Assembly (NCBI RefSeq): GCF_007747655.1
Contig: NZ_CP036274.1
Span: 6,448,001-6,512,000 of the forward strand
Source: Anatilimnocola aggregata
Lineage (GTDB): Bacteria > Planctomycetota > Planctomycetia > Pirellulales > Pirellulaceae
Direction of reading: 5' to 3'
DNA: 64,000 nt
Of the stretch, positions 40,552 through 51,200 are shown in pieces. A program made the position numbers and the translations under genes. Every line of letters starts with the position of its first letter. Within the stretch, counting starts at the first letter, position 1. The notes beneath the pieces were generated by a model, which saw only the letters and a program-made list of their open reading frames with translations, had not been told where the DNA came from and did no database searches.

Positions 40552-41922
40552 ATGGTCAACACGCTTTTCCTGCCCGAACTGCGCGAAATGCTCGCCGAGC
40601 GTAATGCTCACGACTTGCAGGAATTCGTCACCGCCCTCAATCCGGCTCGCCTGGCCGAGTATATGGAAGGGCTCGACGCCTCCGAAGCGTGGGAAGTGCT
40701 GCAACATGCCGAGTTGAAGTTGCGAGAAGACATCTTTCTGTACTTCACGCACGAACGGCAGATTGAGATCATCGAGACGCAAGACCGGGCGGGAGTCGCC
40801 GAACTGCTGGCCGATCTTCCTGCCGATGATCGCGTCGACTTGCTGCACGATGTGCAGGAAGAGGTCGTCGAAGAGTTGCTACCGCTGTTGCCAGCCGACG
40901 AGCGGCGCGAATTGCTACGGCTGCGGGCGTATGCCCCCGACTCGGCCGGCGCGATGATGACCACCGAAATGGCCATGATCGAGGAAGATCTCTCGGTTCG
41001 CGACGCGCTGGTGGCCCTCAGTCGCGAAGCTGAGCACGTCGAAACGATCTACTACATTTACGTCGTCGATCACGATCTGCATTTGCGTGGTGTGGTTTCG
41101 GCACGGCAACTGGTGTCGTCTCTCGGCAAGCCCGACCTCAAAGTCGGCGACCTGATGGAGACGGACTTGATTCTGGTGAACGCCACGGACAACAGCGACG
41201 AAGTAACTCGTCTTGTCGAGCGCTACGACTTGCAGGCGATTCCCGTCGTCGATAATCAGCGGCGTCTGGTCGGCATCATTACGCACGACGACGTGCTCGA
41301 TGCTGTGCGGCAAGAAGCAACCGACGACGCGCAGCAGATGGCCGGTATCGCCCCGCTGGAAGACGACTACCTCAAGACCGGTCTGGTTACCCTGGCCTGG
41401 AAACGCGGCATTTGGCTGACGATCTTGTTCGTCGCCGCTTCGGTAACCGCGACCACGCTCGATAACTACGAATCCAAGCTGCAAAAGTGGGCCTGGCTGA
41501 TGATGTTTGTGCCGATGATCATGTCGAGCGGCGGCAACAGCGGCAATCAATCGGCTACGCTCATCATCACCGCGATGACAGCTGGCGGACTTTCGGTCAA
41601 AGACTGGCGTAAGGTTGTCGTCCGCGAATTGTGCGTCGGTCTGATGCTCGGCACCATTCTGGCCACATTCGGCGGTATCCTCTCAACCGTACTCACCATC
41701 AGCGATCCTGGTGCCCGTGAGCAATTCTATTGGCCCTTCGTCATTCCGGTGACGCTAGTGCTCGTCGTTACCTCTGGTGCAGTCGCCGGTTCGCTCCTGC
41801 CACTCATGTTCAAACGCCTCGGCCTGGACCCGGCGCTCATGAGCAATCCGTTCGTCGCCGGCATCAGTGACATTCTGGGGATCGTCATCTATATGACGGT
41901 GTCGATGCTGCTGCTGCGATAG
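40552..41922 (+). CDS. mgtE: MgtE-family magnesium transporter
   Basis: A 456-aa magnesium channel/transporter, normal for the family. The N-terminal superhelical domain (about 1-130) contains repeated acidic motifs such as LLADLPADDRVDLLHDV and LLPLLPADERREL. Two CBS domains follow (about 135-260, with YIYVVDHDLHLRGVVS and QAIPVVDNQRRLVGIITHDDVL), then a connecting helix and five membrane helices from about 280, including the pore segment MSSGGNSGNQSATLIITA. Magnesium binding to the cytosolic domains closes the pore in known members. The gene stands alone between the hemC operon and the DUF1080 gene. Confidence 0.96.
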   Translation: MVNTLFLPELREMLAERNAHDLQEFVTALNPARLAEYMEGLDASEAWEVLQHAELKLREDIFLYFTHERQIEIIETQDRAGVAELLADLPADDRVDLLHDVQEEVVEELLPLLPADERRELLRLRAYAPDSAGAMMTTEMAMIEEDLSVRDALVALSREAEHVETIYYIYVVDHDLHLRGVVSARQLVSSLGKPDLKVGDLMETDLILVNATDNSDEVTRLVERYDLQAIPVVDNQRRLVGIITHDDVLDAVRQEATDDAQQMAGIAPLEDDYLKTGLVTLAWKRGIWLTILFVAASVTATTLDNYESKLQKWAWLMMFVPMIMSSGGNSGNQSATLIITAMTAGGLSVKDWRKVVVRELCVGLMLGTILATFGGILSTVLTISDPGAREQFYWPFVIPVTLVLVVTSGAVAGSLLPLMFKRLGLDPALMSNPFVAGISDILGIVIYMTVSMLLLR

Positions 41923-41933
41923 TCCTCCCGCCG

Positions 41934-42010
41934 GCGAGTCATTCCTTGACTCGCACTTTCTAATTCAGTCAGCGCCGACTTTCTGTTCTCTCAGTCATGG
42001 AATGACTGAG
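41934..42010. terminator. Two hairpins between convergent mgtE and DUF1080 genes
   Basis: GCGAGTCA/TGACTCGC (41934-41941 and 41947-41954, 5-nt loop) and CTCAGTCAT/ATGACTGAG (41990-41998 and 42002-42010, 3-nt loop) are perfect stems. They share an AGTCATtCC-like core and lie in the gap between the two gene ends, so they probably end transcription from both sides. T tracts are weak. Confidence 0.55.
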
Positions 42011-42019
42011 CGACGGAAG

Positions 42020-42742
42020 TTACTTGCTGGCTTCGCGCGGGATTTCGCGCAGCCAGATGTTGCGCCAGCGAATTTCGCCGCCGTGCGTTTGTAGTTGAAT
42101 CGGGCCCGATGCGAGCAGAGGCTGGCCTTTATCGAAGAAGCTGGCAAGCGGAGCCTGGTCGACGACGAGTTTATCGTTGAGATAAACAGTGACCAGATCG
42201 CCGATGATCGTGATCCGGAAGGCGTTCCACTCGCCAAAGGGCTTATCGGCGAACACAAGCGGATATTTTCCCTTGCCAGGATTGTTGTACAAGCCGCCCG
42301 AGCCTTTGTCGGCACCGCGATCCCACTTGCCACCTTCTTTGGTGTAGTCCCAAATTTGCACTTGCGGAATGCCACGCAGATAAATACCTGAATCAGCTTT
42401 CGCAACTGTCTTGTACTCCAAATGGAGTTCGAAGTCGCCGTAGTCCTTGTCGGTGGTCAGGTAGAGTCCCTTGCCATCGTTGACGAGTTCGCCGTTTTCG
42501 ACGGTCCAATGCTGGTGGATATCTTCGAGCGTCTTCTTGTCCGCTTCGGCCCGTGCGTCCGGCGCAAGTTTCAGGCGATTGAGCGGATTCTCGGTCTTGC
42601 CGCCACGCCAGCCGGTCAGGTCCTTGCCGTTGAAGATGGCCACAAAACCCGCGGGGGGCTGAGCCGGCGAGTCCGCAGCTAACAATGTCGCTGCGGGAAG
42701 TAGCAATAACAGGCAAGCTGTAAGCGAAGGGCGGATCGACAT
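42020..42742 (-). CDS. Secreted DUF1080 (3-keto-disaccharide hydrolase-like) protein
   Basis: A 240-aa protein with signal peptide (SIRPSLTACLLLLLPAATLLAA). The domain is DUF1080, a concanavalin-like beta-jelly roll: GFVAIFNGKDLTGWRGG, then LHLEYKTVAKADSGIYLRG, KWDRGADKGSGGLYN, GEWNAFRITIIGDLVTVYLNDKLV and a closing IRWRNIWLREI. These proteins are very abundant in planctomycetes. Some act on 3-keto sugars, but for most the substrate is unknown. The start is the ATG at 42742, since longer forms add unrelated basic sequence before the signal peptide. Divergent from the ABC transporter. Confidence 0.9.
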   Translation of the reverse strand: MSIRPSLTACLLLLLPAATLLAADSPAQPPAGFVAIFNGKDLTGWRGGKTENPLNRLKLAPDARAEADKKTLEDIHQHWTVENGELVNDGKGLYLTTDKDYGDFELHLEYKTVAKADSGIYLRGIPQVQIWDYTKEGGKWDRGADKGSGGLYNNPGKGKYPLVFADKPFGEWNAFRITIIGDLVTVYLNDKLVVDQAPLASFFDKGQPLLASGPIQLQTHGGEIRWRNIWLREIPREASK

Positions 42743-42899
42743 GGCGGGGAACTCCGGAAAAGGCGGGATGGGCGGGAATCGAAGTCGCCATGATCGTACG
42801 TGGCGCGCCGCAAAACAAGAGATGCGCTTAAGTGGCCATTGCCAGCGTTGCCACTTCCGCGCCCTTGCCCGATTTCCACTGGTCCCGATGATAAAGTGT

Positions 42900-42918
42900 G
42901 CCGCGCACAGTGCGCGGC
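42900..42918. promoter_or_regulatory. Palindrome just before the ABC transporter gene
   Basis: GCCGCGCAC and GTGCGCGGC (42900-42908 and 42910-42918) are perfect 9-nt arms around a single A, ending 20 nt before the ATG. A weak promoter (TTGCCC near 42865, TGATAA near 42889) would start transcription just before it, so it could be an operator or a leader hairpin covering the translation start. Confidence 0.4.
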
Positions 42919-42938
42919 AGAAAACTCGAAAGCAACCC

Positions 42939-44858
42939 ATGACGATTGCCAGCAGCAGCCAACGATTCAAAGACTATCGACAGAAAGTCCGTGCGCGACA
43001 TAGCGGGCAAACATCGGACGCAACTGCGGGTGACGATGAAGAATCGAAGAGCAAGGCAAAAAGGTCGCGCTCGTTTGGCCAGTTACTCCGCGAGTTCATC
43101 AAACTGCTACGCGGGTATCGAACGGCAATTGTGATTGCGCTGGCAACGCTCACCTGCGCCACGCTGTTGCAACTGGTTCCTCCGTTGGCAACGAAATTGG
43201 TCATCGATAATATTTTGACCGATCGCCCACTGCCGGAGTGGTGGAGCAAAGAATGGGGTTTGCCGACCGACCGTTATCAACTGTTGTATCTCGTGGGTGT
43301 GATGGTGGTTGGTATTTCGCTCCTCACCACGGTCATTTCTCTCACGGGTCGCTGGCTCGCCACAAAGACGGTCAATCGGCTGCATGTCGTCATTCGCCGG
43401 CGCGTCTTTGCGCATGCGGTTCGCTTGCCGCTTCATCGCGTTTATAGCTTGAAGTCGGGTGGCGCAACGAGTTTGTTGCGCGACGATGCCGGCGGCATTT
43501 CCGAACTCGTCTTCAGTATGATTTATAACCCGTACCGCGCGGTGATTCAGTTGGTTGGCAGTCTGCTCGTGCTCACATGGGTCGATTGGCGCATGACGCT
43601 GGGCGGGCTGTTGCTGCTGCCCGCAGTGTATGTTACGCATCGCACGTGGATCAGCCGCATTCGGCCACTCTATCGAGACATTCGCTCGCAGCGACAAGAT
43701 ATCGATGGTCAAACGACCGAGGCCTTCGGCGGCATTCGAATCGTGCGAACATACGGCCGCGAGCGCAACGAAACGCACCGCTACGTGACCGGCAATCACT
43801 TGATGGCCCGGCAGCAGTTGTTTGTCTGGTGGTGGACACGCATTGTCGAACTGATCTGGGACGTAATCATTCCGCTATCATCGATTGCGTTGCTCATCTA
43901 TGGCGGGTCGCAAGTGCTGCAAGGGCGACTGACCATCGGCGATGTCACGATGTTCCTGGTTTACCTTACCATGCTCCTGGGGCCGCTCGAAACATTGGCC
44001 AATAGTGCCACGACGTTTCAAAACAATCTGGCGGGACTCGACCGCGTGCTCGATCTGTTGGGCGAACCACTCGAAACTGCACACACGCCACCCACGGATT
44101 CACTCGATCCACACACCGTGCAAGGTCGCATCGAGTTCCGCGATGTTTCGTTTCAATATCCGGCGGCCAAGCAGCCCGCTGTGGAAAATATCAATCTTGA
44201 AATCGCGCCCGGCAATGTCGTGGCACTTGTCGGGCGAAGTGGTGCCGGCAAGACGACGCTCTGCAACCTGGTCGCGCGGTTTTATGATCCGACCGCCGGC
44301 AGCATTCATCTCGATGGTCGTGATCTGCGGGCGTTGCCGGTCGATGTTTATCGAGGGCTGCTGGGGATAGTCGAGCAGGATGTGTTTTTGTTCGATGGTA
44401 CGATTGGCGACAACATCGGTTATGCCTCGCGCAATGCCACTCCCGAGCAGATCAAAGACGCGGCGCTGGCAGCCAATGCCGATGAATTCATTCGCGAACT
44501 GGAAAATGGTTACGACACGCTCATCGGCGAACGAGGCGTGCGTTTGAGTGGCGGTCAACGGCAGCGACTGGCCATCGCGCGAGCGTTGTTGGCAAACCCG
44601 CGAATCCTGATTCTCGACGAAGCAACCAGCAACCTCGATACCGAGAGCGAGCGGCTGATTCATCAGAGCTTGGAACGGTTGATGCGCGGCCGCACGTCGC
44701 TAGTGATCGCGCATCGCTTGAGCACCATCGCCCGGGCCGACAAAATCGTGGTGCTCGATCAAGGGCGAGTGGTGGAGACGGGAACGCATCTCGAACTCCT
44801 TGCCCGCAGCGGTCGATACCGACAAATGGTCGATTCGCAAATGACGGCGGACCGTTGA
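42939..44858 (+). CDS. ABC exporter with fused membrane and ATPase domains
   Basis: A 639-aa half-transporter of the MsbA/MDR type. The ATG at 42939 leaves an N-terminal charged cytosolic stretch of about 45 residues and then six membrane helices (from about 60 to 360). The ATPase domain has Walker A in GRSGAGKTT, signature LSGGQRQRLAIARALL, Walker B ILILDEATSNLD and the switch His in LVIAHRLSTIARAD. All catalytic residues are present. It should work as a homodimer, exporting lipid, polysaccharide or peptide. The substrate is unknown, and no membrane-fusion partner is adjacent. Confidence 0.93.
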   Translation: MTIASSSQRFKDYRQKVRARHSGQTSDATAGDDEESKSKAKRSRSFGQLLREFIKLLRGYRTAIVIALATLTCATLLQLVPPLATKLVIDNILTDRPLPEWWSKEWGLPTDRYQLLYLVGVMVVGISLLTTVISLTGRWLATKTVNRLHVVIRRRVFAHAVRLPLHRVYSLKSGGATSLLRDDAGGISELVFSMIYNPYRAVIQLVGSLLVLTWVDWRMTLGGLLLLPAVYVTHRTWISRIRPLYRDIRSQRQDIDGQTTEAFGGIRIVRTYGRERNETHRYVTGNHLMARQQLFVWWWTRIVELIWDVIIPLSSIALLIYGGSQVLQGRLTIGDVTMFLVYLTMLLGPLETLANSATTFQNNLAGLDRVLDLLGEPLETAHTPPTDSLDPHTVQGRIEFRDVSFQYPAAKQPAVENINLEIAPGNVVALVGRSGAGKTTLCNLVARFYDPTAGSIHLDGRDLRALPVDVYRGLLGIVEQDVFLFDGTIGDNIGYASRNATPEQIKDAALAANADEFIRELENGYDTLIGERGVRLSGGQRQRLAIARALLANPRILILDEATSNLDTESERLIHQSLERLMRGRTSLVIAHRLSTIARADKIVVLDQGRVVETGTHLELLARSGRYRQMVDSQMTADR

Positions 44859-45253
44859 GCGAGCACGATCGGCGACCTTACAACCCGCACAGCCGGACAA
44901 ATTGTCACTAGCGGGCCCCCAGGGGTGAATTCTGCGGGCTGACTCGACTCGAAGTGAGCCATTTTTGCGAATTCGATTACAATCGAACCTGGGATGCACT
45001 GCACGAGGAAACTGGTCGAATCGCGATCAGCGGACTAGAGAGGCAACCGAATGCTTGCGATTCGGCTGCCAACCCCCTATCCTGCGCCTTCGCGATCTGC
45101 ATCCCATGAGTTTGGCTTGTCCTGGTATTTTCGCAATTGGCCGCGTGCGCTGTTTATCCTTATCTGCCCAGCGCTTGCAGGCTACGTGACCGCTGTTGTT
45201 GTCATCGACAATAACGGTCGCAGGCGGTTCCGCTTTCGTGCCGGTAATTTTGC
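44859..45253. other. 395-nt gap with an operator-like palindrome
   Basis: No coding sequence is supported. A 16-nt palindrome TTCGATT-AC-AATCGAA lies at 44973-44988 and includes TACAAT (44979-44984), which could serve as a -10 box; no good -35 box is found. The rest of the gap shows nothing I can name. Confidence 0.4.
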
Positions 45254-48200
45254 ATGTCGCGCCCTCTCCAAGCACTTTGGAAGCGGCTGCTGGGTTCGTC
45301 CCGGCACGCTGACCAACGACAACCGCCCGTCGGTGCTGGTCGGCTTGCGCGCCGTCGCATGCTTTTCGAATCGCTGGAAGATCGCCGGGTGATGGCGGTC
45401 AACTTCATTGACCCCAATCCGTCTCTCGGCAACCAGTTCGGCCATTCGGTCGTACCACTCACCAACGGCAACGTGGTGATCACGGCTCCACTGGATGACG
45501 CGGGTGGCGTGAATGCTGGCGCTGTCTATCTATTTAATGGCACCACTGGCGCGCTTATCAGTACTCTGCGAGGCTCAAGCAATCTTGACAACGTCGGTCT
45601 CAATGGAGTCATTCCGCTAGCCAACGGTAACTTTGTCGTCAGTTCTGCCAATTGGCATCTGGGTGGTTCGGCGGGCCCGGCCGTGGGAGCCGTCACGTGG
45701 GGCAGTGGCACCACAGGTGTCGAGGGAGTCGTTAGTGCCGGCAACAGCTTGATCGGCAGCACCGATGGTGACGGTTTGGGCGCTCCATCCAGCGTTGTGG
45801 CCCTGCCAAGCGGCAACTACGTCGTTACCAGCTCAGGTTGGGACAACGGACTGTTGACCGATGTCGGTGCCGTGACTTGGGTCGATGGAACGGTCGGGCT
45901 GCAGGGTACAGTCAGTGCAGCAAACAGCCTGATTGGTACCACCGCAAATGACCGTGTCGGCCGAAATGGAATTCAGGTCCTCAGTAGCGGCAACTTTGTG
46001 GTCGTTAGTCCCCAGTGGAACAATGGTTCGGCGACTGCTGCCGGTGCGGTCACGTGGGTCAGCGGTACTGTGGGGCTCATTGGTTCTGTCTCAACTGTGA
46101 ACAGCCTGGTGGGCGCTCGCACCGACGATTCCGTCGGCAATTTTGGTATTAGCAAGTTGAGCAATGGCAACTTTGTGGTCGTCAGTCCCGATTGGGACAA
46201 CGGCACCACGTTGGACGCGGGCGCGGCGACTTGGGCCAGCGGCACCGCGCCCACAACCGGCATCGTTAGCGTGGCGAACAGTCTGATTGGTTCGACCGCC
46301 AGCGATCGCATCGGTCGCAGCGGCGTGGTGGCCCTCACCAATGGTAACTATGTAGTGACTTCGCCCGATTGGGACCGCGGGGGCATTGTGAATGCCGGTG
46401 CCACAACGTGGGGCAACGGCAACACGGGTACAAGTGGAATCATCTCAATTGCCAACAGTCTGGTGGGCGAGCGCGCGGAAGACATGGTGGGTTTGAACCA
46501 GGTGGTTCCGCTCGCCAATGGCAACTATGTTGTCACGAGTGCACTGTGGGACAATGGAGCAATCGGCAACGCGGGGGCGGCAACATGGGGAAGTGGCACT
46601 GCCGGAGTCACAGGTTTTATTGGCAGTACAAATAGCTTGGTGGGTACAAGCGCGAACGACACGGTCGGTTCGAGCGGAGTGAAAGCGCTGGCCAACGGCA
46701 ACTACGTGGTCCCTAGTCCGTCGTGGGACCAAGGTTTACTCACGGACATTGGAGCCGTTACCTGGGGCAACGGCTCCACGGGCCTGTCTGGTGAAGTGTC
46801 GGTGGCAAATAGTTTGACGGGTAGTCAAATCGGCGACTCCATTGGACTTGCAATCACTCCACTGGCGAATGGCAACTACGTTGTCAGTTCGCAGGCGTGG
46901 GATTTTGGTGCCATTGCAAATGTCGGCGCTGTGACGTGGCGCGACGGAAGCACCCCAACGAGCGGCACTGTCAATGAACTGAACAGCCTGATCGGCAGCA
47001 GCAGCGGCGACCTCGTCGGCAGTGTGGGGAGCGTCCGCGTACTGAGCAACGGCAACTATGTTGTCACCACTTCCTCGTGGAACCATGGAGCGGTTTCCGA
47101 CGTGGGAGCCGTGACTTGGGGGAGTGGACTGGGCGGAGTGGCTGGCGCGATCAGTCCCGCTAACAGCCTGATTGGCTCCACCGCCAGCGATATGGTCGGC
47201 AGCAATGGAATTGTGGAACTGGCCTCCGGCAATTATCTGATTCGCAGCGCGAATTGGGACAACGGCAGCGCCGCCAACGCGGGCGCGGTGACGTATGCCA
47301 GTAGCACTGGGTCCATTACCGGAGTTGTGTCGGCGGCCAATAGCCTGGTGGGAAGTACGGCCTCCGACCTGTTCGGTTCGGAAGTGATTCGCACCTTCTC
47401 GAACGGCAATTTTGTCATCGTCAGCTCGCGCTACGATTTGCCAGGAATCGTCGATGCGGGTTCAGTTACCTGGGGCGACGGCAGTAGCGGCATCGTGGGA
47501 ACGGTCAGCACCAATGCTGAACAATCGGTCGTGGGGACGACGACGCTGGCCCTCCAGTCGGTCGTTTCGAATGATGCCACGGGAACATTCATTGTTCGCT
47601 TTACAGGAACAGGCGCCGGCCGAGTGCAGGTCGGCTGGCAAGCAACTGGCTTCGTCGAGCCCATTCCTCCCACACTTTCGGCGTCCCTCGTTAGCGGCAA
47701 TTTGACGATTACCGATACCGACGCGACCGGCAAAGACAACACACTCTCTGTTGCGCTCGTCAATCTGAGTGGCGTCGACTATTTAGAGTTCACCGATGCG
47801 GCGCAGGCCTTCGATACTCCGCCAGCGACCACGCCGGCCAGTACCCTCAGCAGCAGCAACCGGCGACTGCGAGTTCCGCTCAGTGCGGTGACTGGCTCGC
47901 TTACGCTCAACCTGGCGGGAGGCTCGGACGCTGTCACGCTGAATCTGGCCAGTGGCGACGTAATTCCTGCAGGGGGCTTGGTGCTGACTGCTGGCGAACC
48001 AACGACGGCCAGTGCTGATCGGCTCCTCATCAACGGGGGCAATCAAGGAACGACGACCTACAACTACACCACGGCGAGCAGTGGCAATGTCGTCCTCGGC
48101 AGTTTTGGTACGGTCACCTACAGCGGCTTGGAGTCGCTAGTGAACAGCGGCACGACGACCGATTCCATTCTGAACTTGCCGACGGGATTGAACTCCGTTT

Positions 48201-51200
48201 CGCTCAGCGACGATAGCTCACCGGCCAATGGTTTATCGCGCGTCAGCGGCAGCACGTTGGTAACGACCGATTTTGCCAATCCCATTGGTTCATTCGCCAT
48301 GAACCGCGGTAGCGCAACGGACTCCGTGGCACTTGCAGCCCTGCCCGATCTGACTGCCTCGCTCCTTTTGGGAACCTCGCTGTTGCCGCTGGGCACCATT
48401 GACTTTAGCGGAGCAATCACACTCGCCGTCAATAAAAACCTGATTGCGTATGCTGCGGGAAACATTACTTTCCCCACTGCGGCCAGCGACATCGCCACGA
48501 CTGGCTCGGGTGAAATCCTGCTCACTGCGGGGCAAAAGATCGCACTCGCCGCCGGTTCCAGTTTGCAATCTGCGGGCGGCAACATCGCACTTACAGCTGC
48601 ACAGCCAACGACAACCACCGCAGGTAACTTCCACGCAATTGATGTGAATGGTGGAGTCATTGCCAGCACCGCGGGATCAGTGCAGTTGACGGCCGACAGC
48701 CTGAGTTTGGCCGGGGCAGCTGTCATTAGCGCTATTGCGGGAAGCGTAAACGTCGCGCCGAGGACAGCTGGCTTTGCCATTGATCTTGGTTCGGCGGATA
48801 GCACGACCGCACTCGGCATTACCGATGTTGAATTAGATCTGGTGACTGCTGGGACGATCGTGATTGGCAGTAGCAGCTCGGGAGCGCTGACAGTCAGTGG
48901 CGATATTTCTCGCAGTGCCGCGACATCGCTGGCCATGCAATCGGCTGCAGCAATTCAGTTCACAACCGGCTCGCTGAATTCGGCGGGTGGTAGTGTGCTG
49001 CTAAATCCTGGCACGAGCATCAGCCCAGCCACCAGTGGTGTCGATATCTCGACCGGTGCCGGCACGCTAGGTTTTGGCAGTGGTGACGATTTAGCGTTGG
49101 CCATCAACGGCACCACAGCTGACTTGCAATATCAGCGGCTGAACGTGGCCGGTCTGCTCAATCTCAACGGCTTGGACTTGGTGATCACCGGCACTGCTCC
49201 GGCCCTCAGCGATAACTTCATCATCGTCAGCAACGACGGCAGCCATCCGATCAGCGGTACCTTCAATGGCCTGGCAGAAGGTTCGTTGGTGTCGGTCAAT
49301 GGAGTTACGAAACGTATCACGTATTTGGGCGGCGATGGGAACGATGTAGCACTGCTGGCCAACTCGTTGCCGACGATTACGGCTATCGGCGCGGTGAACA
49401 TCAACGAGGACGCGCTGCAGCAGACGATTCCGCTAACCGGGCTTTCGTCAGGAACTGAATCGCAAGCCTTTGCCGTGACGGCAACGAGTGACAATGTCAC
49501 ACTCCTTCCCACCTTGACGGTCAATCACAGTGCGAACAGCGCGACCGGTAACCTGCAGTTCACTCCAGCGCCAAATGCGAGTGGGTCTGCCACCATCACG
49601 GTTACCGTACGCGATGTGGGCTTCGACGACGTCCCCCAGACGGCCGACGACGGCGTCACCACGACATTCTTTAGCGTGAATGTGGCCGCGGTGAACGATG
49701 TTCCCGTCTTTACTAAGGGAAACGACTTCACGCTCCCCTATGGCTCCTCAACCCAGACCGTGAATGGCTGGGCAACAGGCATTTCTGCCGGACCTGCCGA
49801 CGAAGCGAGCCAGGAAATCACGTTCCAAATCACCACGAACACCGACGCCACCCTCTTCAGCGTGCAACCTGCTGTTGCCAGCAACGGCAGGCTCACTTTC
49901 ACACCGGCTGGCGGCAAGTTTGGTTCGGCCACGATTACGCTGGTCGCTTTCGATGGAATTGATTCGAGCGCGGCTCAATCATTTGTCATTACAGTCGATC
50001 CCCCACCACCAACGTTCGTCGTGTCGTCGTTCACCGCCACCAGCACAGGGGCCGTGATTGAATTCATTCGCGACCTGGATGTCGCCGCGCTGAATCTGTA
50101 CTACACCCAAGCGGGCGGCAGCGGTCCAGCCGACGTCAGCTTCGTGGGGGCCACAACGGGCACAATTTCCGGTTCACTCCTTGTGGACGCGAATCTGCGC
50201 CGCGTGACCTTCGTGGCCACGAGCGGTACGTTGCCAGCCGATCAGTACACCGTAACTCTGCGCAGCGCTGGGGATGGCTTCCGCGATTCAGAGCAAGCCC
50301 TTCTCGATGGCGATAGTAACGGCACAGCTGGTGGCGATTTTGTGCGAATGTTTACCGTCGCCGCGGTACCAGCAAATGCGGTCACCATTCGAATCCCGAG
50401 CTTCGCCCGCGGCCCGCTGCAGGCTGTGAATGTTCCCGCGTCAGCCACCAGTGGGCTGCCAATCTCCTTCAGCAACGGCGGCGGCATTACCTCGGCGAAT
50501 TTCGAAATTCGCTACAATCCCGCGATCCTCAATTTGACCGGCGCAACAGTCGCCAGCGGACTCCCCGTTGGTGCGGCAGTCAACATCAACACCAGTACAC
50601 CCGGTGTGGCGCTTGTGCAGTTCACTAGTCCCACACCGCTGGCCGAAGGAACCACCCACTTTCTCGATTTGCAAACGATGGTTCCCGCAACGGCTCCTTA
50701 TCTGCAAAAGCAAGTTCTGGACATTGCCAACATTTCGCTCAACGGTGGCAGCATCCCTGGCCTCGATGATGACGGCGTTCATGTGGCCGCCTACTTTGGC
50801 GATGTTACCGGCAACGGCACGCTGAGCGCACAAGACGCCGCCCGCGTGGCGCGGATGGCGGTGGGGTACGATAACGGCTTTCAGTCGTATAAGCTGCTCG
50901 ATCCAACGATTGTCGGCGATATCAGTGGCAATGGCTCGATTTCGTCGCTCGACACCAACTACGTGCTACAAGTAGCCGTAGCGATCGCGGTGCCCGAGAT
51001 CCCCGCGCTGCCGACCACTGCCCTGTCCCTGCTCAGTGGCGGTCCCGATCCGAAGCTCAGCATTCCCACCACGCTGGCCGCAACGGCAGGCGATAGCCTG
51101 ATCGTGCCGGTCCTCATCGATAGCATCGTCGACTTGACGGGCAACGGCCTCGAATCGGCCGACCTGGCGATTTACTACGATCCCACGGTGCTGGAAATCA

